Below, piece after piece: positions 15,637 through 24,305 of a stretch of 64,000 bases of DNA. Position 1 is the first letter of the stretch; each line of letters starts with the position of its first letter. Origin of the DNA: Pseudoflavonifractor sp. 524-17 (GTDB lineage Bacteria > Bacillota > Clostridia > Oscillospirales > Oscillospiraceae). Position numbers and translations under genes: made by a program. Location: positions 1-64,000 of the forward strand of contig NZ_QWEK01000024.1 of the NCBI RefSeq assembly GCF_009935845.1. The letters are read 5' to 3'. Under the pieces are notes generated by a model. It had not been told where the DNA came from and did not search any database. It saw only the letters and a program-made list of their open reading frames with translations.

Positions 15637-15702
15637 TGTATTCACAGGGACGAAACGCTGCCTTGCCGCCCCGCGGCAATCTGGCCCCCGGTTATGAATA
15701 CA
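15637..15702 (+). other. Structured intercistronic RNA between IIB and IIC genes
   Basis: TGTATTCA (15637-15644) and TGAATACA (15695-15702) can form an outer stem enclosing a perfect inner hairpin TTGCCGC-CCC-GCGGCAA (15663-15679). No open reading frame or promoter is clear in this 214-base gap. It may be a processing or stability element that sets IIC/IID levels relative to IIA/IIB, or a riboswitch-like structure; no known class was recognised. Confidence 0.45.
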
Positions 15703-15794
15703 AGCCCTAAGGTAGACAGGTGTGGGCTTACACGCGCCTTTTAAATACACGACGCCAAACGCAAGCGAATGTCTTAAAGAGGAGGTAAATTGTT

Positions 15795-16550
15795 ATGAAT
15801 TGGCTGCAAGCGTTCATCATCGGACTGCTGTACTACTTCTCCGACGCCCCCTGGTTCTTCGGTGAAGGCTACTACGTCCTGCAGCGCCCCATCGTCGCCG
15901 GTTTCCTGACGGGCCTGGTTATGGGCGACCCCGTAACCGGCACGATTATCGGCGCCACCATCAACCTGATCTATCTGGGCCACCTGAATGTGGGCGGCTC
16001 CATGCCGTCGGACATGGCCGTGGCGGGCTACATCGGAACCGCGCTGGCCCTGGCCACCAATGTCAGCACTGAGGTCGCCCTGGCCATCGCGGTCCCTCTG
16101 GGCCTGCTGGGCACCATCTGGTGGGTTGGCAAGATGACCATCGACTCCTTCTTCGTCCACTGGGCGGACAGCTATGCCGCCAAGGGCGACGAGAAGGGCG
16201 TCATGCGGATGAACTGGCTGCCCAGCGCGGTGATGATGCTGGTGTTCAAGGTCATCGTCGCCCTAGTCATTCTGATGGCTGGCGTACCCCTGATGGAGCG
16301 TTTCCTGAACATGATCGAGGGGACCAATATCCTCCACGCGCTGGGCGTCGTGGGCGGCCTGCTGCCTGCCCTGGGCATTGGCCTGAACCTGCGGGCCATT
16401 CTGAAGAACGAGACCATGCCCTTCCTGCTGGTGGGCTTCCTGCTGGTGGCCTATTTCCAGATCAGCATTGTGGGCGTCGCTCTGTTCGGCGTGGTGTTCG
16501 CCTTGATCTATATGCAGATGAACAAGGAGGGTGCGACTTATGGCGGCTAA
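15795..16550 (+). CDS. Mannose-family PTS IIC permease
   Basis: A 251-residue, strongly hydrophobic protein with about seven to eight membrane segments. The N-terminal pattern WLQAFIIGLLYYFSDAPWFF, then VLQRPIVAGFLTGLVMGDPVTGTIIGATI is the family hallmark: the RP...GLV.GD block forms part of the sugar-transport site. It forms the membrane channel with IID. ATG 15795 follows an excellent GAGGAGGTAA ribosome site. Its last eleven bases overlap the IID gene. Confidence 0.93.
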   Translation: MNWLQAFIIGLLYYFSDAPWFFGEGYYVLQRPIVAGFLTGLVMGDPVTGTIIGATINLIYLGHLNVGGSMPSDMAVAGYIGTALALATNVSTEVALAIAVPLGLLGTIWWVGKMTIDSFFVHWADSYAAKGDEKGVMRMNWLPSAVMMLVFKVIVALVILMAGVPLMERFLNMIEGTNILHALGVVGGLLPALGIGLNLRAILKNETMPFLLVGFLLVAYFQISIVGVALFGVVFALIYMQMNKEGATYGG

Positions 16551-17358
16551 CGTGAAGCTGGATAAGAAGGATATCCAAAGATCCTTCTGGCTGTGGCAGT
16601 TCTTCTCCCACGCCAACTACAACTACGAGCGTATGCAGGGCGGCGCGTTCGCCATGTGCATGGCTCCCATCATCGCCAAGCTCTATCCCAACAAGGAGGA
16701 GAAGGTGGCCGGCCTCCAGCGCCACCTGACCTTCTTCAACACCAACCCCAACGTAGGTACCGTGATCCACGGCGCCGTCCTCTCCATGGAGGAGGAGCGG
16801 GCCAACGGCGCGGACATCAGCGATGAGGCCATCAACGCCGTCAAAACCGGCATGATGGGCCCCCTGGCCGGCATCGGCGACGCGCTGGATCAAGGCGTCA
16901 TCATCCCCCTGCTGGTGGCGCTGGGCATCAGCTTCGGCCGTACCGGCAACCTGTTCGGTCCTCTTCTGGTTCTCATCGGCCTGCCCATTATCCTGATGGC
17001 CATCGCCTACAGCTGCTGGATGAAAGGCTATCAGCTGGGCAGCCGGGCCATTACCGACATGCTGGCCGGCGGCCGGATGAAGCAGATCATCGGCGCGGCG
17101 GGAATTTTGGGCTGTACGGTTATGGGCGGCCTGGTGGCCACCTCCGTCTCCTTCCAGACCGCCATTGCCTTCAACATCGGCGAGCAGGAATTCAACCTCC
17201 AGAGCCAGCTCTTCGACGCGATTATGCCGGGCCTGCTTCCCCTGGCTGTGACGCTGGGCGTCTACGCCCTGCTGCGCAAGGAGAAGTTCAACGCCACCCA
17301 GATTTTGCTGGGGATGGTGGTTATCGGCTTCGCCGGCGGTATGATTGGCATTTTCTAA
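16540..17358 (+). CDS. Mannose-family PTS IID component
   Basis: A 272-residue membrane protein that pairs with IIC. The N-terminus has the family pattern LDKKDIQRSFWLWQFFSHANYNYERMQG, followed by FNTNP at about 70 and the GMMGPLAGIGDALDQG loop, then several hydrophobic segments. ATG 16540 is chosen since AACAAGGAGGG lies nine bases upstream; a GTG three codons earlier would overlap that ribosome site. It overlaps IIC by eleven bases and is the last gene of the operon, followed directly by a terminator. Confidence 0.93.
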   Translation: MAANVKLDKKDIQRSFWLWQFFSHANYNYERMQGGAFAMCMAPIIAKLYPNKEEKVAGLQRHLTFFNTNPNVGTVIHGAVLSMEEERANGADISDEAINAVKTGMMGPLAGIGDALDQGVIIPLLVALGISFGRTGNLFGPLLVLIGLPIILMAIAYSCWMKGYQLGSRAITDMLAGGRMKQIIGAAGILGCTVMGGLVATSVSFQTAIAFNIGEQEFNLQSQLFDAIMPGLLPLAVTLGVYALLRKEKFNATQILLGMVVIGFAGGMIGIF

Positions 17359-17372
17359 GCGTACATCATAAG

Positions 17373-17414
17373 AGAAACCGGACGGCACGTGTCTGTGCTG
17401 TCCGGTTTCTTTTG
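17373..17414 (+). terminator. Terminator of the PTS operon
   Basis: AGAAACCGGACGGCAC (17373-17388) pairs with GTGCTGTCCGGTTTCT (17395-17410) with one G-U pair, followed by TTTTT. It ends the seven-gene operon. Confidence 0.9.
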
Positions 17415-17427
17415 CGCCGGGCGACCG

Positions 17428-17850
17428 CCTGCGCGGGGGGCGCCAGGGCCCTTTCCCGAAAGGGCCCTGGACCCAAAGGGCCAGAGGGGGGAGGATCCCC
17501 CCTCTGGACTCCCCCAGCGCGGGGGCCCAGGCGGCGCACCGCGCCGCCACTACTGCCTCAACGTCCTGAGAGTCTTTCGAAATAGGTGATCTCTGCGTAA
17601 GTCTCCCGCCAGACTTACACAATATGTGCCGGGCCTCCCTGGTCGGCCCGGCACTCCTATTGTAACGTTAGTGTAAAGCCCCAGCTGGGACCGCGTTGTC
17701 TGCCAGACTGGCACATCGGCATGGCAGTCATCCGGCGCTGTGCGCCGGGTGGGCTCATCGTATGGGGGTTCCCCAAGGGGGGTCAACCCCCCTTGGGCCC
17801 TTTGGGTCCAGGGTCCTTTCGGGAAAGGGCCCTGGCGCCGCCCGCGCAGG
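17428..17850 (+). repeat. Full-length MITE-like element, copy A (about 423 bp)
   Basis: The ends are inverted repeats: CCTGCGCGGGGGGCGCC at 17428 against the complement of the sequence ending at 17850, 20 of 21 outer bases matching. The repeat continues inward through the CCAGGGCCCTTTC hairpin and the CCCAAAGGGCC block to about 58 bases. The interior holds further palindromes (AGAGGGGGGAGGATCCCCCCTCT, CCGGGCCTCCCTGGTCGGCCCGG with overlaps split here by position) and no plausible gene. A second full copy in opposite orientation is at 51946-52417. The element fills the gap between the PTS operon and the ABC importer. Confidence 0.8.
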
Positions 17851-17896
17851 GCCCCTAGAGGACGGCAATCCCTACGTTTTTATCCGTGAGAAAAGT

Positions 17897-19420
17897 TCAG
17901 CGGATCTCCGCCAGGCGCTTGCCGCCCATCATCAGGCCCATCTCTTCCACAGTGACCTCACTGGGCTTCACGATGCCTACGATCTCGCCCTCGTACATCA
18001 CGGCCACCCGGTCAGAGAGCTTGAGGACCTCCTCCAGCTCGGTGGAAACCAGCAGGACGGCACGGCCCTGGTCTCTCTCATGGACGATGCGCTTGTGGAT
18101 GTACTCAATGGCGCCTACGTCCACCCCTCGGGTGGGGTGCATGGCGATGAGCAGGCCGGGTTCCCGGCTGACCTCCCGGGCGATGATGACCTTTTGCTGG
18201 TTGCCGCCGGAGAGGTTTTGGGCCAGCTCAAAACGGCTGGGCGCCTTGACCTGGAAGTCCTGAATGAGCTGATCGGTAAAGGTGTTAATGTACTTCCAGT
18301 TGAGCAGGGCGCCCTTGCCGAACTGCGGCTGATAGTAGTCCTGCAAAATCATGTTCTCCGCCAGATTCATGGAGAGAATGAGGCCGCTCTTGTGGCGGTC
18401 CTGGGGGATGTGGGAGACGCCGCTCTTCATAATCTCCCGGGTGGTAGATTTGGCCAGGTCCAGGTCCTTATAGATGGCGGTGCCGGAGGTGGCCCTGGTC
18501 AGGCCGGTGAGGCACTCCACCAGCTCCCCCTGGCCGTTGCCGTCCACGCCGGCGATGCCGAAGATCTCGCCCTTGTGGATCTCAAAGCTGACGTCGTTGA
18601 GCAGGCGGTTGCCGGACTTCTGCCCCAAGGTGAGGTAGGAGACAGTGAGCATGGCCTTGGACTGGTCCGTCTCGTGCCGGGTGACGGTCATGTCCACTTC
18701 GCGCCCCACCATCAGGCGGGCCAGCTCGTTGACGGAGATGTTGTCGTTCTTTACGGTGGTGACGCTCTTCCCCTGGCGCAGGACGGTGATGCGGTCGCTG
18801 ATCTCCTGTACCTCGTTGAGCTTGTGGCTGATAAAGATGACGGTGTAGCCGTCCTTGGTGAGCTTGCGCACCATGTTGAACAGCTCCTCCGTCTCCTGGG
18901 GGGTGAGGACGGCGGTGGGCTCGTCCAGAATGAGGATCTTGGCCCCCCGGAAAAGGGCCTTGATGATCTCCGCCCGCTGCCGGGCGCCCACCGGCATGTC
19001 GGACACCTTGGCCATAGGGTCTACGTCCATATTGTACTCGTCGGCCAGGGCCTTGATCTGCTGGGCGGCGCCGGCCAGGTCCAGCTTCAGAATACTGTCC
19101 GACCTGGCGCCGATAAGGCAGTTTTCCACCACCGTGAGAGTGGGGATGAGCATGAAATGCTGGTGTACCATGCCGATGCCCCGGTTCATGGCGTCCTTGG
19201 CGGAGCTGAAGCGGACTTTCTCCCCCTCCAGCCAGATTTCACCGGAGGTGGGGTGGTACAGGCCGCACAGCACGTTCATCAGGGTGGACTTTCCCGCGCC
19301 GTTCTCCCCCAGGAGGGTGTGGACCTCGCCCTTTTCAATGCTGAGGTTCACATCGTCATTAGCCAGAACCCCGGGGAACTGCTTGGTGATATGCTTCATT
19401 TCCAGAATCAGTTCAGACAT
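17897..19420 (-). CDS. BMP-type ABC importer ATPase (two nucleotide-binding domains)
   Basis: A 507-residue tandem ATPase. The first domain has Walker A GENGAGKST, a signature region degenerated to VGARQRAEI, and Walker B ILILDEPT. The second has GVDGNGQGE in place of a canonical Walker A and a proper LSGGNQQK signature. This asymmetry is normal for carbohydrate and nucleoside importers of the RbsA/NupO type. It powers the importer whose permeases and binding protein lie upstream. ATG 19420 is preferred: AGGTG lies six bases before it and nine bases separate it from the preceding stop; an in-frame GTG three codons earlier overlaps that ribosome site. It is the last gene of the four-gene operon. 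Confidence 0.92.
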   Translation of the reverse strand: MSELILEMKHITKQFPGVLANDDVNLSIEKGEVHTLLGENGAGKSTLMNVLCGLYHPTSGEIWLEGEKVRFSSAKDAMNRGIGMVHQHFMLIPTLTVVENCLIGARSDSILKLDLAGAAQQIKALADEYNMDVDPMAKVSDMPVGARQRAEIIKALFRGAKILILDEPTAVLTPQETEELFNMVRKLTKDGYTVIFISHKLNEVQEISDRITVLRQGKSVTTVKNDNISVNELARLMVGREVDMTVTRHETDQSKAMLTVSYLTLGQKSGNRLLNDVSFEIHKGEIFGIAGVDGNGQGELVECLTGLTRATSGTAIYKDLDLAKSTTREIMKSGVSHIPQDRHKSGLILSMNLAENMILQDYYQPQFGKGALLNWKYINTFTDQLIQDFQVKAPSRFELAQNLSGGNQQKVIIAREVSREPGLLIAMHPTRGVDVGAIEYIHKRIVHERDQGRAVLLVSTELEEVLKLSDRVAVMYEGEIVGIVKPSEVTVEEMGLMMGGKRLAEIR

Positions 19421-19429
19421 GACGGTCAC

Positions 19430-20356
19430 CTAGCCTTTCTTGTAGGGTTTGCCCGCCGCGGCGGGGGCCACGGTCTTGCCGGCAAATCCGGCCAGCACCA
19501 CGATGGTCAGGATATAGGGGATCATGGTGACGAAGTTGTAGGGAATGGGGGAGTTGATGGAGGGCAGCAGGTTGGCCACGGCCAGGCCGAAGGCGAAGAG
19601 CATGGTGGCCAGCATGACGCCGGTGGGCTTGTAGCGTCCGAAGATAACAGCGGCCAGGGCGATAAAGCCCCGGTTGGCAGTCATATCCTCCTGGAAGGAG
19701 TTGAGCAGGCCGGTGGACAGGAAGGCCCCGCCCATGGCCATGAGCATACAGCCCACAATGGTGGCGGCGTAGCGCATTTTATACACGTCGATGCCCAGGG
19801 TGTCCGCCGCCTTGGGGTTTTCGCCCACAGAGCGCAGGTTCAGGCCGGCGGGAGTGCGGAAGAGGAAGTAGGACACCACCGGCACCAGCAAAAAGGCCAG
19901 ATAGACCACCGGCATCTGGTGGAAGAGGGCGTCGCCAATGAGGGGAATGTCTTTGAGGACGGGGATGGAGACGTGGGTAAAGGCATAGTCCTTCACGGAG
20001 ACGAAGTCCATGCCGAAGAGCATCCGGTACAGTACGGTACTCATGCCCGCTCCCATGGTGTTGAAGGCCACGCCCACCACCACCTGATTGGCCCGCAGGC
20101 TGACGGTGAGGAAGGCGAAGAGCAGGCCCATCAGGCCGCCCACCAGCATGGCGCACACCATGCCCAGCCAGACATTATGGGTGTAATAGGTGCCTGCCAC
20201 GGCCACGAAGGTGGCCACCAGCATAATGCCCTCACATCCGATGTTGATAAGGCCGGCCCGGTTCATAATCAGCAGGCCCAGGGCCCCCAGCAGAATGGGG
20301 GTGGCCATACGGAGATCGGAGGACAGCAGACCGCCCAGAATATTGATAACGTCCAT
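19430..20356 (-). CDS. BMP-type ABC importer permease 2
   Basis: A 308-residue integral membrane protein with about eight to nine hydrophobic segments. It contains the BPD_transp_2 family core: NRAGLINIGCEGIMLVATFVA near residues 32-52, RSVGENPKAADTLGI in a cytoplasmic coupling loop at about 175-190, and GGAFLSTG. This is the partner permease of NupQ/YufQ type. It lies nine bases before the ATPase gene and eleven bases after permease 1. The substrate is probably a nucleoside, judged by resemblance of the whole cassette to Bacillus NupNOPQ, but sugars or other ribosides are possible. Confidence 0.9.
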   Translation of the reverse strand: MDVINILGGLLSSDLRMATPILLGALGLLIMNRAGLINIGCEGIMLVATFVAVAGTYYTHNVWLGMVCAMLVGGLMGLLFAFLTVSLRANQVVVGVAFNTMGAGMSTVLYRMLFGMDFVSVKDYAFTHVSIPVLKDIPLIGDALFHQMPVVYLAFLLVPVVSYFLFRTPAGLNLRSVGENPKAADTLGIDVYKMRYAATIVGCMLMAMGGAFLSTGLLNSFQEDMTANRGFIALAAVIFGRYKPTGVMLATMLFAFGLAVANLLPSINSPIPYNFVTMIPYILTIVVLAGFAGKTVAPAAAGKPYKKG

Positions 20357-20367
20357 ATTCGTCCCTC

Positions 20368-21450
20368 CTATGCCTTTTTCGCCTCAGGCTTCTTGCGCCT
20401 GAGATTGACTTCCCGCAGGATAGCGGTGGCGACTACCATGAGGATGACAATGGCCTGGATAACCTTGATGATGGCCACCGGTACGCCGGTCGCCCGCTGC
20501 ATGGAGTTGCCGCCGGCCCGGAGAATGCCGAACAGGAAAGCGCCGGCCACGATGCCCAGGGGGGTGTTGGCGCCGATGAGGGCCACGGCGATGCCGTCAA
20601 AGCCGTATCCGGGGGAGACGGTGGGGAAGAGCCGGCCCTGGACGCCCATAACCTCGGTGGCGCCGGCCAGGCCGGCCACGCCGCCGGCCAGCAGCATGAC
20701 CAGCACCACGTTGCGCTTGGTATTGATGCCGGAGTAGAGGGCGGCGTCCGGGTTCTGGCCGGAGACGCGGATCTCATAGCCCTTCTTGCTGGACCAGAGG
20801 AACATCCAGAAGAGGTAGACAAACAGGAGCGCGATGAGAATGCCCAGGTGGGCCCGGGTGTTTTTGAGGATAATGGGCAGGCGGGCGCTGTCCAGCAGGG
20901 GGGAGCTCTGGGCGTCATTGCCGGGGGGTTCGGTGATAGGCCCGTTGACCATAAACTGCACCAGCTGGATGGCCACGGTGTTGAGCATAACGGTGGTGAT
21001 AATCTCGCTGGCGCCAAAGCGGACCTTGAGCACACCCACAATCCAGCCCCAGATGCCGCCGCCCACAAAGCCGGCCAGCATGGTCAGGGGGAGATGGATG
21101 GCCAGGGGGAGGCCGGGGAGATAGACGCCGGAGATGGTGGCGAAGAGGGCGCCCATGTAAAGCTGCCCCTCCATGCCGATGTTGGTCAGGCCGCACCGGT
21201 TGGCCAGGGCGTAGCTGATGCCGGTGAAGAGCAGGGGGGTCATTTTGACCAGCGTCTCGGCCACGGCGTTTTTGTTGCCCAGGGCGCCGCTCAGCATTTT
21301 AGACATGGCCCGGCCGGGATCCACACCCATGGCGGCGATGATAATCATGCTGATGGCCAGTGCCGCCGCCACCGCCAGAATGGAGATGATGGCCTGCCGG
21401 GCCGCCGTGGACATGTTGTTGCGGAATTTGATTTTGTCAAACTTCTGCAT
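20368..21450 (-). CDS. BMP-type ABC importer permease 1
   Basis: A 360-residue integral membrane protein of the BPD_transp_2 family (NupP/YufP type). Conserved features are ANRCGLTNIGMEGQLYMGALFATI at about residues 88-110, the coupling-loop motif EIRVSGQNPDAALYSGI at about 232-248, and GATEVMGVQGRLFPTVSPGYGFDGIAVAL. The N-terminal 30 residues are basic and cytoplasmic. It forms a heterodimer with the downstream permease. Sixty-four bases separate it from the binding-protein gene upstream; all four genes are on the same strand. Confidence 0.9.
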   Translation of the reverse strand: MQKFDKIKFRNNMSTAARQAIISILAVAAALAISMIIIAAMGVDPGRAMSKMLSGALGNKNAVAETLVKMTPLLFTGISYALANRCGLTNIGMEGQLYMGALFATISGVYLPGLPLAIHLPLTMLAGFVGGGIWGWIVGVLKVRFGASEIITTVMLNTVAIQLVQFMVNGPITEPPGNDAQSSPLLDSARLPIILKNTRAHLGILIALLFVYLFWMFLWSSKKGYEIRVSGQNPDAALYSGINTKRNVVLVMLLAGGVAGLAGATEVMGVQGRLFPTVSPGYGFDGIAVALIGANTPLGIVAGAFLFGILRAGGNSMQRATGVPVAIIKVIQAIVILMVVATAILREVNLRRKKPEAKKA

Positions 21451-21513
21451 GGTACACGCTCCAATCTAAAGCAAATGCGGGGGGCGAGTGCCGCCCCCCG
21501 CGCCAACTTACTG

Positions 21514-22560
21514 TTATTTGTCCAGTTTGCCGCTTTCCAGATCGGCAAAGAGCTGATCCATAGCGGATTTGGCCTCAGGCAGCTTCTCGTCCCAGCCGTG
21601 CCAGTCGGACAGGATGGTGCCGTTGTCCTTCAGGCCGTAGGAGTAGATCTTGGGCTCGAAGGTGCCGGCGGCGATCTCCTGGAAGATGTTGTCGAACATG
21701 CCCTCGAAGTTGCGCACCACGCTGACGATGACGGCGTCGGGGGCCTGGTCGTACTGGTCGGCGTTGTAGCCGATGGCGTAGACGCCGGCCTCGTCCGCGG
21801 CCTGGAGCACGCCCAGGCCGGCGTTGTTGGCGCTGGCGCACAGCACGTCAAAGCCCTGATTGGTGTAGCCCAGGGCCACTTCCTTGGCCCGGTCGGCGTC
21901 GGTGAGGGTGCCGATGTAGGCGGTCTCCACGGTGATGTCGGGGTTGATGTACTTGGCGCCGGGCTCAAACATATCCACCAGCTCGGCGATGGAGGGGGTG
22001 TCCTCGCCGCCCAGCATGACGATCTTGCCGCTCTTGGAGGCGGAGGCAGCCACGGCACCGGCCAGGAAGCCGGAGTTCACAGGGCCCACACCGGCCACGT
22101 TGGGGGACTGCTCGGTGCCCTCGCCGGCGAAGGAGACCACGAACTTGGAGTCAGGGAACTGGGGGGCCACCGCGTGGATGGCGTCCACAAACTGGGAGCC
22201 GTGGCCCACGATCATGTCGTAGCCGTCCTGGGCGTAGCCCCGGAGGAACTCCTCCATATCGGAGGCGGCCACGCTCTCGGAGTAGGCCAAAGGCTCCAGC
22301 CCATACTTGTTGCAGATGTTGGTCAGGGCGTTGTAGGCGGTGGCGTTCCAGCCGTTGTCGTTGGCGGGGCCGGCCAGAAGCACGGCGATCTTCATGCCGG
22401 AGTAGTCAACCCCCTCGCCGCCGCCGGGATTGTCAGTGCTGGGATTGTCAGCGCCGGTGCTGGGAGCCGCGGAGGGCTGGCTGCCCTGTCCGCCGCCGCA
22501 GCCAAACAGGGAGACAGACATGGCAAGGGCCAGAAGCAAGGTTATGAATTTCTTTCTCAT
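21514..22560 (-). CDS. BMP-family substrate-binding lipoprotein
   Basis: A 348-residue exported lipoprotein. Residues 1-19 are a type II signal peptide with lipobox LFGC (Cys19), followed by a Gly/Ser/Pro linker. The mature protein has the PnrA/BmpA pattern: KIAVLLAGPANDNGWNATAYNAL, the GSQFVDAI block, ADQYDQAPDAVIVSVVRNFEGMF. Such proteins bind purine nucleosides or related ribosides. ATG 22560 follows GGAGGAG at eight bases; the open frame upstream lacks export features. It is the first gene of the operon SBP-permease-permease-ATPase. Confidence 0.92.
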   Translation of the reverse strand: MRKKFITLLLALAMSVSLFGCGGGQGSQPSAAPSTGADNPSTDNPGGGEGVDYSGMKIAVLLAGPANDNGWNATAYNALTNICNKYGLEPLAYSESVAASDMEEFLRGYAQDGYDMIVGHGSQFVDAIHAVAPQFPDSKFVVSFAGEGTEQSPNVAGVGPVNSGFLAGAVAASASKSGKIVMLGGEDTPSIAELVDMFEPGAKYINPDITVETAYIGTLTDADRAKEVALGYTNQGFDVLCASANNAGLGVLQAADEAGVYAIGYNADQYDQAPDAVIVSVVRNFEGMFDNIFQEIAAGTFEPKIYSYGLKDNGTILSDWHGWDEKLPEAKSAMDQLFADLESGKLDK

Positions 22561-22710
22561 TGAGATCTCTCCTCCATATGTGTTGTTTCGGGCCTGATGG
22601 GAGGATATACAGCGTGTGTGCCGTCCAGCCAGCTCCCAGACCCGCATGTTTAGACAAAGCAAATAAAAAAAGAGGAAACAGCAGCATTTATTTGGCTAAG
22701 TCTTATACTG

Positions 22711-22740
22711 ATTATAATACTATATGAATTTGCGCGTCAA
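22711..22740 (-). promoter_or_regulatory. Promoter of the BMP-type ABC operon
   Basis: On the minus strand, TTGACG (complement of 22735-22740), an 18-base spacer, and TATAAT (complement of 22711-22716), giving a leader of about 145 bases. The leader does not match the purine riboswitch core. The AT-rich stretch 22741-22924 beyond it contains no gene or other recognisable signal. Confidence 0.7.
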
Positions 22741-22924
22741 GGGGCTGGGAGATTTTTTACAAAGGAAAGGAAAAATTCGAAAAAAAACTGGGCGAAATAA
22801 CAAAATCGAATTATGAGGTGTCCATTTTATCCATAAGTCCAAATATCATTGATTTTTAACTGGCAAAAATACAAGCTAAACTGTATAGTTTGTATACTGC
22901 GAGTCTGGAGATATCAGATTTCGA

Positions 22925-22975
22925 AAGGAAAAACCGTGGTAGAAGACAGAAAGCTGTCTCCTACCACGGTTTCAG
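22925..22975 (-). terminator. Terminator of the sigma-54-driven sulfur operon
   Basis: AAACCGTGGTAG (22931-22942) and its complement (22961-22972), with AGACAG/CTGTCT stacked inside. On the minus strand the stem is followed by TTTTTCCTTTC. It lies 25 bases after the last gene of the five-gene operon. Confidence 0.9.
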
Positions 22976-22997
22976 AAATTATTTACTGACTAAACAG

Positions 22998-24287
22998 TCA
23001 GCACCCGGAACCCTGGTCAATCATGATCTTCAGGATCTCCGCGTCGGTCTCCCGCATACCCTCGGCGGCCATGCGGCCGATGCTGGCGATGGTCTGCTCC
23101 ACGCTCTCCTTCACCAGGCCCTCGCCCGCGCCGAAGGTGTTGCCGTCCATGGACATCTCGTGGGCGAGGATGGCGGCGTCCACCGAGGCGGCGATTTTGG
23201 CGGCGCAGCTGCCCTTGGCGCCGTCGCACACAATGCCGGAGACGTTGGCCAGGGTGTTGGTGATGGTGCGGCCGATGGTCTCATAGTCCCCGCCGTGGAG
23301 GTAGGTGATGCCGGCGCCGCTGCCGCAGGCGGCGCACACCGCGCCGCAGAAAGCGGACAGGCGGCCGATCCCCCGCTTTTGCAGCAGAGCCACCAGATTG
23401 CTCACCACAAGGGCCCGGTACATGGTCTCCTCAGAAGCGCCCAGATACTGGGCGTAGACCACAATAGGCACCGAACAGGTGATGCCCTGGTTGCCGCTGC
23501 CGGAGTTGATGACCACCGGCAGGACGCAGCCGCCCATGCGGGCGTCGCTTCCGGCGGCGGCCATGGCCCGGGCCCGCACCCGCACATCGCCGCCATAGTG
23601 GCGCATCAGGGTGGCGCCCACCCGGCCGCCGTAGACGTGGGTCATGCCCTCCTGGGCGATGCGGGTGTTGAACTCCACCTGGCGGGAGAGGGCGGGGCGC
23701 ACGTCGTCCAGATTTACCGTATTGGCAAACTCCAGAATATCGGCCAGATTCAGGCTGTCCAAGACGTTGTCCTCTGGGGTCTCCTGGACGGCGGCTTCCT
23801 CCTTTTGGAGCAGGACGTCCCCGTCCCGCTCCAGCCGGATCAGGTTGGTGTGCTCGTCCCGGATCTCCGCCAGGGCGGTGTGTCCGCCGCCGGACATTGT
23901 GATGAGGATATGCAGCCGGGCGGGGGTGTCCAGCAGCTCCACAGTGCAGATGCCCTGCGCCAGCAGCCGGCGGGTTTCCTCCAGGTCGGCGGGCCCCACC
24001 TTGCTCAGAACCTCCAGGTCCAAAGCGGGGTCGCCGGCCACGGCGCCCAGGACGGCGCTGGTGTCAATGCCCTTCATATTGCCGGTGGTGGGCACGATGA
24101 CCCCTTTTGCGTTTTTGATGATATTGCCGCTGCACGCGGCGGTGATCCGCTCCGGCATGACGCCCAGGGCCTGCCTGGCCTTGGCGGCGGCCAGGGCGAT
24201 GGCGATGGGCTCGGTACAGCCCAGGGCGGGGACCAGCTCGTTATTCAGAATATTGACATAAGTCTGGTAAGTGGCCTGTTCCAGCAT
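22998..24287 (-). CDS. L-cysteine desulfidase / UPF0597 family protein (CyuA-like)
   Basis: A 429-residue protein of the family that includes archaeal L-cysteine desulfidase and E. coli CyuA (YhaM), related to the alpha chain of iron-sulfur serine dehydratases. Signatures are ALGCTEPIAIALAAA (Cys at about 24, the proposed reactive or cluster cysteine), the SGNIIKNAKGVIVP block, VINSGSGNQGI, and the cysteines in CGAVCAACGSGAGI and CDGAKGSC. The family cleaves cysteine to sulfide, pyruvate and ammonia with an oxygen-sensitive [4Fe-4S] cluster. ATG 24287 follows TAGGAG. It is the last gene of the operon, 18 bases after the CoA-disulfide reductase gene, and fits as the step that consumes cysteine released upstream. 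A serine-deaminating activity is the main alternative. Confidence 0.88.
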   Translation of the reverse strand: MLEQATYQTYVNILNNELVPALGCTEPIAIALAAAKARQALGVMPERITAACSGNIIKNAKGVIVPTTGNMKGIDTSAVLGAVAGDPALDLEVLSKVGPADLEETRRLLAQGICTVELLDTPARLHILITMSGGGHTALAEIRDEHTNLIRLERDGDVLLQKEEAAVQETPEDNVLDSLNLADILEFANTVNLDDVRPALSRQVEFNTRIAQEGMTHVYGGRVGATLMRHYGGDVRVRARAMAAAGSDARMGGCVLPVVINSGSGNQGITCSVPIVVYAQYLGASEETMYRALVVSNLVALLQKRGIGRLSAFCGAVCAACGSGAGITYLHGGDYETIGRTITNTLANVSGIVCDGAKGSCAAKIAASVDAAILAHEMSMDGNTFGAGEGLVKESVEQTIASIGRMAAEGMRETDAEILKIMIDQGSGC

Positions 24288-24305
24288 AGTGCGTCTCCTA
24301 TCTCT

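Noticed and set aside
22561-22710. Possible purine riboswitch in the leader of the BMP-type importer
   Set aside because: The conserved three-way-junction core and paired loops of the purine riboswitch are not found; only a promoter is supported.
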